From the NCBI RefSeq assembly GCF_022524345.1, contig NZ_JAKWJU010000002.1, positions 6,500,001-6,564,000 on the forward strand: 64,000 nucleotides of DNA. The letters run 5' to 3'. The position numbers were made by a program, and so were the translations under genes. Below, in pieces: positions 27,763-35,927 of this stretch (within the stretch, counting starts at the first letter, position 1; the number at the start of each line of letters is the position of its first letter). The notes beneath the pieces are model-generated. The model searched no databases and was not told the origin of the DNA. It saw nothing but the letters and a program-made list of their open reading frames with translations. The DNA is from Streptomyces marispadix. Lineage in GTDB: Bacteria; Actinomycetota; Actinomycetes; Streptomycetales; Streptomycetaceae.

Positions 27763-27907
27763 CACCGGGCGCGTCCCGCCGCCGCGACGACGTGCGGCCC
27801 ACGCGCACAACTACCGGCACGAACAGAATGAACAGAACAAGCAGCACAGACAGCACACACGGTGCGAAAAACGGCACGACAGCGAACCGGAACGAGGAGC
27901 GAGCAAC

Positions 27908-28435
27908 GTGAGCGGCAAGGGCGCCCCCGAAGTGTCCGTCGAGGACGTCGAGAACTGCGGCGATCTGCGAGTGGCGGTGGTCGCCGCACAGTGGCACCGG
28001 CCCGTCATGGACGGGCTCGTAGCAGGCGCCATGCGCGCCGCACAGGAGCTGGGCACCGGCGAGCCGACCCTGCTGCGCGTCCCCGGCAGCTTCGAACTGC
28101 CCGTGGCCGCCGGGGTCCTCGCGCGCTCCGGCTACGACGCGGTCGTCGCACTCGGCGTGGTCATCCGCGGCGGTACGCCGCACTTCGACTACGTGTGCCA
28201 GGGCGTCACCCAGGGCCTGACGCAAGTCGGCGTCGAGACCGGCGTCCCCATCGGCTTCGGCGTGCTCACCTGCGACGACGAGCAGCAGGCCCTCGACCGT
28301 GCCGGGCTTGCGGACTCCGTGGAGGACAAGGGCCACGAGGCGCTGACGGCCGCCGTCGCGACCGCCGCCGCGCTGCGCACGGTGGCCGTCCGAGCGGCAC
28401 GACCCGCGCGTGTGGGGCCCCGGACCGCCACGTAG
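27908..28435 (+). CDS. ribH: 6,7-dimethyl-8-ribityllumazine synthase
   Basis: A 175-residue lumazine synthase that condenses the two riboflavin precursors. Recognisable motifs are [47 protein letters not shown] and [16 protein letters not shown]. Family members assemble into pentamers or 60-subunit shells. The GTG start follows GAGGAG. It comes 145 bases after ribBA; the gap is less GC-biased than the genes and holds no recognisable coding sequence. It is the last rib gene before hisE. Confidence 0.96.
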   Translation: MSGKGAPEVSVEDVENCGDLRVAVVAAQWHRPVMDGLVAGAMRAAQELGTGEPTLLRVPGSFELPVAAGVLARSGYDAVVALGVVIRGGTPHFDYVCQGVTQGLTQVGVETGVPIGFGVLTCDDEQQALDRAGLADSVEDKGHEALTAAVATAAALRTVAVRAARPARVGPRTAT

Positions 28436-28448
28436 AGTTGGGAACACC

Positions 28449-28721
28449 ATGGCGAACAAGACATTCGAGGAGCTCTTCGCCGAGCTCCAGCAAAAGGCCG
28501 CCACAGGCGACCCCATCACCTCGCGCACGGCGGAACTGGCCGCGCAGGGCGTGCACTCCATCGGCAAGAAGATCGTCGAGGAGGCCGCCGAGGTGTGGAT
28601 GGCCGCCGAGTACGAGGGGGACGAGCGCACTGCCGAGGAGATCTCGCAGCTCCTCTACCACCTTCAGGTCATGATGATCGCCCGCGGAGTCTCCCTGGAA
28701 GACGTATACGCTCATCTGTGA
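28449..28721 (+). CDS. hisE: Phosphoribosyl-ATP pyrophosphatase
   Basis: A 90-residue all-helical protein with the HisE/MazG-like metal-binding pattern [18 protein letters not shown] and [19 protein letters not shown]. It hydrolyses phosphoribosyl-ATP to phosphoribosyl-AMP, the second step of histidine synthesis. It lies 13 bases after ribH and upstream of hisG, which does step one, a common actinobacterial order. The ATG gives the family's usual length. Its stop codon lies inside a tandem repeat. Confidence 0.96.
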   Translation: MANKTFEELFAELQQKAATGDPITSRTAELAAQGVHSIGKKIVEEAAEVWMAAEYEGDERTAEEISQLLYHLQVMMIARGVSLEDVYAHL

Positions 28722-28769
28722 CCCCGCCCGGTGACCCCGCCCGGTGACACTGCCCAGTGATCCTGCACA
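28718..28769 (+). repeat. Four 13-base tandem repeats at the end of hisE
   Basis: GTGACCCCGCCCG (28718), an identical copy (28731), GTGACACTGCCCA (28744) and GTGATCCTGCACA (28757) stand head to tail. The first copy contains the hisE stop codon. Copies diverge rightward, as expected of an old slippage expansion. No function is evident. Confidence 0.85.
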
Positions 28770-28917
28770 GTGGCTCCGTGCCCGTGAGTCAAGCCGTGGA
28801 CCGCCCTCTCACCTCACTGCTCACGCCCCCGCCTCGAAGCCCTTCTCCAAGTCGTCTTCCAGGCCCCGCACGCCTCTTGAGCCCGAACCGCACACCCACG
28901 CAAAGGAAGACCGCACC

Positions 28918-29766
28918 ATGCTGCGCATCGCCGTCCCCAACAAGGGTTCTCTCTCCGAGCCTGCGGCGGAGATGCTCCATGAGGCCGGATACAAGCAGCG
29001 CAAGGACCGCCGTGAACTGGTTCTGACCGACACCGAGAACGACGTCGAGTTCTTCTTCCTGCGGCCCCGTGACATCGCGGTCTACGTCGGTTCCGGCAAG
29101 CTCGACATCGGCATCACCGGACGGGACCTGCTGCTGGACTCCGGCGCACAGGCCGAGGAGATCCTCCAACTCGGCTTCGCCGGCTCCACGTTCCGCTACG
29201 CCACACGCCCCGGCACCGCCACCGACGTACGCGACTTCGGCGGCATGACCGTCGCCACGTCCTTCTCCGGCATCGTCAGCAGGCACCTCGCGGAACACGG
29301 CGTGGACGCCTCCGTGGTCCACCTGGACGGCGCCGTGGAGACGGCCGTCCAGCTCGGCGTGGCCGAAGTCGTCGCCGACGTCGTGGAGACCGGAAGCACC
29401 CTGCGCAACGCGGGACTTGAGATCGTCAGCGAGCCGATCCTGCACTCCGAGGCCGTCGTGGTGCGCGGCACCGACGCCCCGGACGACGACCCCAAGGTCC
29501 GCCAGTTCCTCCGCCGCATGCAGGGCGTCCTCGTAGCCCGCCGCTACGTGATGATGGACTACGACATCCGCGCCGAGCACCTGGAGCAGGCCGTCGCCCT
29601 CACTCCCGGTCTGGAGTCGCCCACCGTGTCGCCGCTGCACGACCAGGGCTGGGTCGCCGTACGCTCCATGGTCCGTACGAAGGAGGCGCAGCGCATCATG
29701 GACGACCTCTACGAACTGGGCGCCCGCGCCATCCTCACCACCGGCATCCACGCCTGCCGACTGTGA
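28918..29766 (+). CDS. hisG: ATP phosphoribosyltransferase (long form)
   Basis: The 282-residue protein starts histidine synthesis by joining ATP and PRPP. It begins MLRIAVPNKGSLSEPAAEML and has LDIGITGRDLL, the PRPP loop DVVETGSTLRNAGL and a C-terminal ACT-like regulatory domain (about residues 210-280), so it is the long, histidine-inhibited form that needs no HisZ. AAAGGAAG precedes the ATG. It lies 196 bases after hisE with the tandem repeats between, so it may share the hisE transcript or have its own promoter. Confidence 0.97.
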   Translation: MLRIAVPNKGSLSEPAAEMLHEAGYKQRKDRRELVLTDTENDVEFFFLRPRDIAVYVGSGKLDIGITGRDLLLDSGAQAEEILQLGFAGSTFRYATRPGTATDVRDFGGMTVATSFSGIVSRHLAEHGVDASVVHLDGAVETAVQLGVAEVVADVVETGSTLRNAGLEIVSEPILHSEAVVVRGTDAPDDDPKVRQFLRRMQGVLVARRYVMMDYDIRAEHLEQAVALTPGLESPTVSPLHDQGWVAVRSMVRTKEAQRIMDDLYELGARAILTTGIHACRL

Positions 29767-29795
29767 TCGGCAGTGCCACCGCGAGGAGCGTCCCC

Positions 29796-30242
29796 ATGAC
29801 CCCACCGCCCGACGTGCCCGTCACGTTCCGCCCGGCCCGCACCCGCGCGGTCCTCATCACCGTCGGCGTCGCGGTGTTCGCCGTGCTCACGCTCATCGGG
29901 CTGATCCTGCCGGTGACGGGCGCGGGGCAGCGGGCGGCGTTCGTGGTGACGGGCCTGCTCTTCCTCGGCGTACTTCTGCTGCTGTCGCGTCCGCATGTGA
30001 CCGCCGACGAAAGCGGAGTCACCGTGGTCAACCTGACGACCCGCCGCCGCCTCGAATGGGCGGAGGTGGTGTGCGTCAACCTCCGCCAGGGCGACCCCTG
30101 GGTCAGCCTCGACCTCGCCGACGGAACGAGCCTGCCCGCCATGGGAATTCAGCCGGGGATCGCCAAGGAGCGGGCCGTCGCCGACGCGACGGCGCTTCGT
30201 GCGCTGGCGGAGCGGTACGGCACGGGGGAGACGGTGCGCTGA
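29796..30242 (+). CDS. Small membrane protein with bacterial PH-like domain
   Basis: A 148-residue protein with two transmembrane helices (about residues 18-40 and 50-65) followed by a short beta-rich domain, RPHVTADESGVTVVNLTTRR then LEWAEVVCVNL and PWVSLDLADG, the pattern of bacterial PH-domain proteins often found beside hisG in Streptomyces. Function is unknown. An earlier GTG at 29763 overlaps the hisG stop and would add 11 residues; ATG 29796 is preferred because GAGGAG lies just upstream of it. Confidence 0.8.
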   Translation: MTPPPDVPVTFRPARTRAVLITVGVAVFAVLTLIGLILPVTGAGQRAAFVVTGLLFLGVLLLLSRPHVTADESGVTVVNLTTRRRLEWAEVVCVNLRQGDPWVSLDLADGTSLPAMGIQPGIAKERAVADATALRALAERYGTGETVR

Positions 30243-30582
30243 TGCGCTGACGCTGACGCCCCCCGCACACGCATTGAACGGTGCCGCGCCACACCGGCCC
30301 GCAGCGGTGGCTCGCTCACGAACTCCGCGCGGCCCGCCGCCCGGTGCGCGGACACGCCCCGGCACCGGGCCGTCACAGCCCGCTGAGCAGGCCCGTGCGG
30401 AATGGACTCGTCCGCCGGCTGCCTCTGCCGTACGCCGCACGGACGTGTTTACTCTGGTCGGAACGGCGCATCCCGCCGCCTCCCGTCCGCGACCCCGATC
30501 GGCAACCCGCCACAACGCAATCCGCAACCGACCCGAGGAGTGACCCCCGTCAGAGATGGACGGATCGTCCTGTAGTACCTGC
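30243..30582. other. Intergenic region before the CNNM pair
   Basis: I see no gene in these 340 bases. Open frames here have no ribosome-binding site and read as Pro/Arg-rich sequence. A TAGTAC hexamer at 30572-30577 could be a -10 element for the downstream gene, which would place the transcript start at about the base of the hairpin described next; no good -35 accompanies it. Confidence 0.4.
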
Positions 30583-30614
30583 GCTGTGTCCCCCGGCCAC
30601 TGGGGAGACACAGC
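30583..30614 (+). promoter_or_regulatory. Hairpin sequestering the ribosome-binding site of the first CNNM gene
   Basis: GCTGTGTCCCCC (30583-30594) pairs with GGGGAGACACAGC (30602-30614) to give 12 base pairs with one bulged A and a seven-base loop. The 3' arm contains the only Shine-Dalgarno candidate (GGGGAGA) and ends at the base before the ATG. In mRNA this would hide the ribosome-binding site. It may be a translational control element; what would open it is unknown. Confidence 0.65.
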
Positions 30615-32054
30615 ATGACCCTTTCGCTCCTGCTCCTCTCCGCCGCGTTCGTACTGGTCCTCGCCAACGGCTTCTTCGTCGCCGCCGAGTTCGGCCTCGT
30701 CACCGTCGAACGCCCCGAGGCGGAACGGGCCGCCGCCGAAGGCGACCGCCGCGCCCGCGCCGTCACCGCGGCCCTGCGCGAACTCTCCTTCCAGCTCTCC
30801 GGCACACAGCTCGGCATCACCCTCACCTCCCTCGTCGTCGGCATGCTCTGCGAACCCGCCCTGGCCCGGCTGCTGAGCGGGCCCTTGACGTCGACCGGCC
30901 TGCCCGAGGGCGCCGTGCCCGGTACGGCCGTCACCGTCGGGATGTTCGTGGCCTCCGCCGTGCAGATGGTCGTCGGCGAACTGGTGCCCAAGAACTGGGC
31001 GGTGTCACGGCCGCTGGCCGTCGCCCGCTTCGTCGCGGGCCCGCAGCGGCTCTTCTCCGGCGCGTTCCGGCCCGTCATCGGGCTGCTCAACGCCCTCGCC
31101 AACCGCATCGTCCGCGCCTTCGGCGTGCAGCCCGCCGAGGAGCTGGCCTCGGCCCGCACACCCGCCGAACTCGTCTCCCTCGCCCGGCACTCCGCGCGTG
31201 CCGGGGCCATCGAGGAGGACACCGCGGACCTCTTCGTACGGACCCTGTCCCTCGCGGGACTGACCGCGCAGCACGTGATGACACCGCGGGTGCGGGTCAG
31301 CGCGCTACAGTCCGGCGCCACCGCGGAGGACGTCGTCAACCTCACCCGCGCGACCGGGCTTTCACGCTTCCCCGTCTGCCGTGAACGGCTCGACGAGATC
31401 ATCGGTACCGCCCACCTGAAGGACGCCCTCGCCGTTCCCGCCCATGAGCGACTGCGTACCCCCGTGGACGACATCACCGCGCCCGCGCTGCTCGTACCGG
31501 AGACGCTGCCCGTCCAGCCGCTGCTGGAGCGGCTGCGCAGGGAGGCGCCCATCGCCGTCGTCGTCGACGAGTACGGCGGCACCGCGGGCGTGGTCACCCT
31601 GGAGGACATCGTCGAGGAACTCGTCGGCGAGGTACGCGACGAGCACGACGGCGACGACGTGCCCGTGCTCGCCCCCGCGGCCCCCGACTCCGAAGGCCGC
31701 CCCGCCTGGGACGCCGACGGCGGCTGCCGCGTCGACCTGCTGCGCCGCATCGGCCTCCACGCCCCGGACGGCCCCTACGAGACGGTCGCCGGCCTGGTCG
31801 CCGACCGCCTCGGACGCATTCCCGCACCCGGCGACACCGCGCATCTGCCCGGCGGCCCCGGCGAGCCGGGCTGGCAGCTGCGGGTGCGTCTGGTCGACCA
31901 CCACCGCGCCGAACGCGTCCGCATCGTACGTACGGGGGAGAGCGCACGCGCCGCGCTGCCGCCGCAGACGAGCCCCGCGGCCGGACCGGGCGTCGAACTC
32001 GCCGCACAGTCCGGGCGGTTGGAGACCGTGCCGGCGGAGAGGAGTCCGCGGTGA
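30615..32054 (+). CDS. CNNM/CorC-type membrane protein with CBS pair (hemolysin family)
   Basis: The 479-residue protein has an N-terminal DUF21/CNNM membrane domain of three to four helices (starting LLLLSAAFVLVLANGFFVAAE, a conserved opening), a conserved VVGELVPKNWAV motif, two CBS domains (about residues 205-335, including HVMTPR and PIAVVVDEYGGTAGVVTLEDI) and a C-terminal CorC_HlyC domain. The family is linked to Mg2+ or Co2+ export, with CBS domains that sense ATP-Mg. The ATG abuts a hairpin that covers its ribosome-binding site. The end overlaps the next, paralogous gene by four bases, so the two are made together and may form a heteromer. Confidence 0.92.
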   Translation: MTLSLLLLSAAFVLVLANGFFVAAEFGLVTVERPEAERAAAEGDRRARAVTAALRELSFQLSGTQLGITLTSLVVGMLCEPALARLLSGPLTSTGLPEGAVPGTAVTVGMFVASAVQMVVGELVPKNWAVSRPLAVARFVAGPQRLFSGAFRPVIGLLNALANRIVRAFGVQPAEELASARTPAELVSLARHSARAGAIEEDTADLFVRTLSLAGLTAQHVMTPRVRVSALQSGATAEDVVNLTRATGLSRFPVCRERLDEIIGTAHLKDALAVPAHERLRTPVDDITAPALLVPETLPVQPLLERLRREAPIAVVVDEYGGTAGVVTLEDIVEELVGEVRDEHDGDDVPVLAPAAPDSEGRPAWDADGGCRVDLLRRIGLHAPDGPYETVAGLVADRLGRIPAPGDTAHLPGGPGEPGWQLRVRLVDHHRAERVRIVRTGESARAALPPQTSPAAGPGVELAAQSGRLETVPAERSPR

Positions 32055-33391
32055 GCGCCCTCCAACTGCTGTTCGCCGCCCTTCTCGTGCTCGCCAACGG
32101 CTTCTTCGTCGGCGCCGAGTTCGCCCTCGTCTCCGTGCGCCGCAGCCAGATCGAACCGCTGGCCGCGGCCGGATCGGCACGCGCCCGCCGGGTCCTGGAC
32201 GGGCTGGAGAGCCTGCCGCAGATGATGGCTGCGGCGCAGTTCGGCATCACCGTGTGCTCGCTGACGCTGGGCGCCGTGGCCGAACCGACCATCGCCAGGC
32301 TGCTGGAGCCGCTGTTCGACGTGGTGCGGCTGCCGGAGGCGCTGATCCACCCCGTCGGCTACGTGGTGGCGCTCGCCGTCGTCGTCGCCGCCCACCTCGT
32401 CATCGGCGAGATGGTGCCGAAGAACCTGGCGATGGCGGCGCCGGAACGCACCGCCCTGTGGCTCAGCCCCGCCCTGGTGGCCTTCGCCCGGCTGTGCCGC
32501 CCGGTGACGGCGGCGCTCGGAAGCTGCTCCAAGCTCGTACTGCGGCTCTTCCACGTGGAACCCAAGGACGAGGTCGAGGCGGCCTTCACCAGCGAACAGC
32601 TCACCGGCCTCCTCGCCGACTCCCGGCAGGCGGGGCTGCTGGACCACGAGGAGCACGAACGCCTCTCCGACGCGCTCGAACTCGGCACCCGCCCCCTGAC
32701 GGACGTGCTGCTGGCGCCCGGATCGCTGGTGACCGTGGGGCCCGGCGTCACACCCCGGCAGGTCGAGGAGCTGACCGTCAGCACCGGCTACTCGCGCTTC
32801 CCCATCCGTGCGTCCGACGGCGCGTTCATGGGCTATCTCCATGTGAAGGACATACTCGACCTCAGCGACGACGCCGACGCCCGCGACAGCGCCGTACCGC
32901 AGCACCTCTGGCGCTCCATGACGACGCTGCGTGCCGAACTGCCCCTGGACGACGCGCTCGCGGCGATGCGCGGCGCCGCCTCGCATCTCGCCGCCGTCGC
33001 GGACGCCTCGGGACGGGTGCTGGGCCTCGCGGCACTCGAGGACGTACTGGAGATGCTCGTCGGCGAAGTCCACGACCCGGCACACGAGTCGGCGGGCGCC
33101 CCGCCGAGGCAGCGCAGCGGCGGCTCGCCCGTACCGGCGGCACCAGGCGCGGCGGACGAACAGACAGCCGACGAACAGACAGCCGACGAACAGACAGGCC
33201 GTGAACAGGCAGCCGGTGAACAGGCAGTGAGAGAAGGGGAGTCGGGCGGACGCTCGGCGCGGGACGGCGGGCCGCGTCAGCCGCACGAGCCGGACGAACC
33301 CGAGCAGCCCGTCAGGACAGCGGAGGCGGCGGATCGAGGCGCGGACCGTCCGGACCCCGTCCGGAGAGCACCTCACCGTACGCCTGCATGA
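32051..33391 (+). CDS. Second CNNM/CBS membrane protein, paralogue of the preceding gene
   Basis: The 446-residue protein opens with LLFAALLVLANGFFVGAEFAL and has the same membrane domain with VIGEMVPKNLAM, then a CBS pair (about residues 200-340). Unlike its neighbour it has no clear CorC_HlyC domain. Instead the last about 100 residues are a low-complexity hydrophilic tail with DEQTA repeats. The GTG start overlaps the upstream stop (GTGA). The tail's last 80 bases overlap the convergent ATPase gene, so the end of the tail may be under little constraint. A role in metal-ion transport with the upstream protein is likely but inferred. Confidence 0.9.
   Translation: MSALQLLFAALLVLANGFFVGAEFALVSVRRSQIEPLAAAGSARARRVLDGLESLPQMMAAAQFGITVCSLTLGAVAEPTIARLLEPLFDVVRLPEALIHPVGYVVALAVVVAAHLVIGEMVPKNLAMAAPERTALWLSPALVAFARLCRPVTAALGSCSKLVLRLFHVEPKDEVEAAFTSEQLTGLLADSRQAGLLDHEEHERLSDALELGTRPLTDVLLAPGSLVTVGPGVTPRQVEELTVSTGYSRFPIRASDGAFMGYLHVKDILDLSDDADARDSAVPQHLWRSMTTLRAELPLDDALAAMRGAASHLAAVADASGRVLGLAALEDVLEMLVGEVHDPAHESAGAPPRQRSGGSPVPAAPGAADEQTADEQTADEQTGREQAAGEQAVREGESGGRSARDGGPRQPHEPDEPEQPVRTAEAADRGADRPDPVRRAPHRTPA
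33155..33229 (+). repeat. Five 15-base in-frame repeats in the CNNM tail
   Basis: GACGAACAGACAGCC at 33155 and 33170, then GACGAACAGACAGGC, CGTGAACAGGCAGCC and GGTGAACAGGCAGTG, follow each other without gaps. They encode DEQTA, DEQTA, DEQTG, REQAA and GEQAV. The unit is a multiple of three, so copy number can change without a frameshift. Confidence 0.9.
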
Positions 33392-35417
33392 GGTCGGGAA
33401 GCCGGAGCGTGGCGAGGTCGTCCCGCGTGGGGGTGCCCGGATAGCCGGAGAGACGCAGATCGCGGTAGGCGCAGCTCTTCTCGTAAAGGGTGCGCAGGAA
33501 GCGGCCGTTGCCCAGCTCGTCGACCCAGCCCTGGTCGACGACGTGGCCGCTGATGCTGCGCATCTCCTCCAGCGCCTCCTCGTCCCACTTGTCGCCGTTC
33601 TCCGCCGCGAGCACCTCGCCGATCGCGGTCAGCTCCAGCGGCCGGTAGCTGGGGAAGTCGACACGGGTGGTGAAGCGCGAGGAGAGGCCGGGGTTGGCGG
33701 CCAGGAGGCGGTCCATGCCCTCCCGGTAGCCGGCGAGGATCACCACGAGCTGGTCCCGGTTGTCCTCCGCGCGCTTCAGCAGCACCTGAAGTGCCTCGTC
33801 GCCGTACGCATCGCCCTTGCTGTAGCCGGAGTTGGACAGCGCGTACGCCTCGTCCACGAAGAGCACACCGCCGAGTGCCGAGTCGATCAGCTCATTGGCC
33901 TTCACCGCCGTCTGGCCGAGGAACTCTCCTACGAGATCGGCCCGTTGGGCCTCCACGAGATGGTCGCCGCCCAGCAGGCCCAGCGCGTAGAACGCCCGGC
34001 CGAGTATGCGAGCCACGGTCGTCTTGCCCGTACCGGAAGGCCCTGAGAAGACGAAGTGCCGCTTCGGGGGCTGAACCGGCAGGCCCTGCGCCGCACGCAG
34101 CCGCGCCATGTGGAGCTGCGCCGACAGCGCACGCACCTGCCGCTTGACCGGCTCCAGACCCACCATCCGCTCCAGCTCGTCGAGGGCCTGAGCGAGCAGT
34201 ACGGGATCGGACGGACCCGTCAGCACACGGTCGGCGCCGGAGCTGCCCGTGTGCGGCACCATGCGGTCCCGCACGGCGTCGGAGTCGACCCGCACCGGCT
34301 CCGCAGGATCGCCCGAGTCCTCAAGGCGCAGCGCGTCGGCGCCGGGATCGACGTCGGGGTCGGCGCCCTCGGCCGGGTCGGGCATCACATCGGGACCGCC
34401 GAAGGCGTCGAGGCCGTCGATGCCGGAGGACGCCGAGGGGGCCGTGCCGGAGCCCGCGCCCGGCCCCGGACCGGCGCCGGGGGAGTCCCCCGCGGACTGA
34501 TCGGCGGCGTCCATGCCGCCCTCGTACGAAGCGGAACCGTCCAGGCCGTCCAGCCCGTCCTGAGCCCTGCGCCCACCGGCGCCCGCCCCCGTGTCGCTGC
34601 CGGCGAGGGAGATGGCCGTGGCCAGGTCGCCGTTGTCGCCCAGGCCGTCGCCGTCGGCGATGGTGGTCAGCCTCGCGGCCGTGTCCATGAACGCCGGGTC
34701 GATGCGGTGCACCGCGCGGTACAGCGGCAGGGCCGCCGCGCTGCGCCCCGTGCCCTCGCGGGCGCGGGCGAGCCAGTAGCGCAGCTCCTTGCGCTGCGGC
34801 TGCTCGCTGCGGCAGCGCATCAGCGCCGCCGCCAGCAGCGGCTCCGCCTGCCCGTACATCTCCAGCCGCACTCGTGCCATCCCCGCGAACAGCCCTGCCT
34901 CTATGCCCAGCAGGGCGTCGTCGACGAGGGGTTCGGTGTGCGCCACGAGGCGCTCCCAGTCCTTGGCGAGATACGCGCGGCACGCGTGCAGGAACCGTAC
35001 CTGCGGATCGGTCTCCACCGGCGGGCAGTCCGCCAGCGCCCTGTCCAGCTCCGCCACATGGCGCCCGTCGAGCCAGTGCGACGCGTGCGCCAGCAGCAGA
35101 TCGCGTTCGCTCTCCAGCACCGGCTGCACCCACCAGCCCAGCCAGTACCAGGAGTTGAGGTTGCGGTCGTGGCGTGCGCGCTGCTCGCCGAAGCGCTGGC
35201 GGTTGTGGTACATGCGCAGCAGGGCCGTCGCCGTGTCCGCGCGCAGCGCGTGCAGGCCCAGCCAGCCGTCGGCCATTCCGGGGTCGAGCCGCACGGCCGC
35301 GTGGAACTCCTCCTCGGCCTGGGCGTACTGGCCGACCGTGTAGGCGTCTACGCCGCGCAGCCAGGCGAGGTCGGCAGGTGTGTGCAGATGCGGGCCGCCC
35401 TGCCTGCCGTAATCCAT
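33312..35417 (-). CDS. TPR-AAA ATPase (CbbX/EccA-like)
   Basis: The 701-residue protein has an N-terminal tetratricopeptide-like half (about residues 10-270, with EEFHAAVRLDPGMADGWLGLHAL), an Asp/Gly/Pro-rich linker and a C-terminal AAA ATPase. The ATPase carries Walker A FSGPSGTGKTTVAR, Walker B GGVLFVDEAYALS, sensor VILAGYREGMDRLL and arginine finger NPGLSSRF. This layout is that of EccA of type VII secretion and of CbbX activases. No other type VII genes are in the window, so it may serve a locus elsewhere or another remodelling task. ATG 35417 is preferred; a GTG at 35429 is possible and both have GGGGGAC nearby. Its 3' end overlaps the convergent CNNM gene by 80 bases. Confidence 0.9.
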   Translation of the reverse strand: MDYGRQGGPHLHTPADLAWLRGVDAYTVGQYAQAEEEFHAAVRLDPGMADGWLGLHALRADTATALLRMYHNRQRFGEQRARHDRNLNSWYWLGWWVQPVLESERDLLLAHASHWLDGRHVAELDRALADCPPVETDPQVRFLHACRAYLAKDWERLVAHTEPLVDDALLGIEAGLFAGMARVRLEMYGQAEPLLAAALMRCRSEQPQRKELRYWLARAREGTGRSAAALPLYRAVHRIDPAFMDTAARLTTIADGDGLGDNGDLATAISLAGSDTGAGAGGRRAQDGLDGLDGSASYEGGMDAADQSAGDSPGAGPGPGAGSGTAPSASSGIDGLDAFGGPDVMPDPAEGADPDVDPGADALRLEDSGDPAEPVRVDSDAVRDRMVPHTGSSGADRVLTGPSDPVLLAQALDELERMVGLEPVKRQVRALSAQLHMARLRAAQGLPVQPPKRHFVFSGPSGTGKTTVARILGRAFYALGLLGGDHLVEAQRADLVGEFLGQTAVKANELIDSALGGVLFVDEAYALSNSGYSKGDAYGDEALQVLLKRAEDNRDQLVVILAGYREGMDRLLAANPGLSSRFTTRVDFPSYRPLELTAIGEVLAAENGDKWDEEALEEMRSISGHVVDQGWVDELGNGRFLRTLYEKSCAYRDLRLSGYPGTPTRDDLATLRLPDLMQAYGEVLSGRGPDGPRLDPPPPLS

Positions 35418-35748
35418 CACGTCCCCCACGAAACGTCCCCCGTCATCCGCCGACGGCCCGCCCGCTCAGTCCCCGGGGACCCTGCGCCCCGGAGCCCCGG
35501 CGCCGGGCAGCCGGATGAGGCAGCGGGACGACGAACGTCCGTACTCCGGGCGGGAATTGAGGCTCGTTGACCCTGGTTTGCCCGATGACCCGCGCCCCTA
35601 CGCATCGTACCTGCGAGGTCGTCGCGGGCGAACGGTGGTGCACGGGGTGCGGAAGGTGCCGCGAGGGCGACGTCGGCCCGGTCCGCGCACGGTCACATAC
35701 GGTGAACGACACCGCAAGGGGATCTTGGAGACGGGGACGCGGGCAGAA

Positions 35749-35786
35749 CGAAGCCCCCGATCACGGGGGAACAACCGGGGGCTTCG
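35749..35786. terminator. Perfect 11-bp hairpin downstream of the kinase-like gene
   Basis: The stem CGAAGCCCCCG/CGGGGGCTTCG has a 16-base loop that can itself pair in part (CCCCCGATCACGGGGG overlaps it as an alternative hairpin). It lies about 140 bases after the kinase-like gene and 330 before the ATPase start, both on the minus strand, so it separates their transcripts. The rest of 35430-35927 holds no gene I can support. Confidence 0.65.
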
Positions 35787-35815
35787 CGTCTGCGGGCGAC
35801 CTGTACAGACCGCCT
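35749..35815 (-). ncRNA. Candidate small RNA ending in a terminator hairpin
   Basis: On the minus strand a promoter-like pair, TTGACC (35851-35846) and TACTTT (35827-35822), is separated by 18 bases. Transcription would start near 35815. About 30 bases later comes a perfect 11-bp stem, CGAAGCCCCCG (35749-35759 on the plus strand) with CGGGGGCTTCG (35776-35786), followed by a short TT. This would give an RNA of about 67 nucleotides. The region is visibly more AT-rich than its surroundings. No open frame of note fits inside. Alternatively the hairpin merely terminates the kinase gene's transcript. Confidence 0.45.
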
Positions 35816-35927
35816 GTTGGAAAAGTAATTCCTGTGAGGTCCCCGGGTCAAGCGGCCCCGGCGGACGGCCACGAGAAGGAACTTCAAAGATCCCCAACGG
35901 GTCACCGAGCGTGAGGAGTTGGGACTG

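Noticed and set aside
35749..35815. Assigning the candidate small RNA to the actinobacterial 6C RNA family
   Set aside because: The C-runs here are in the stem, paired with G-runs, while 6C RNA has them in loops.
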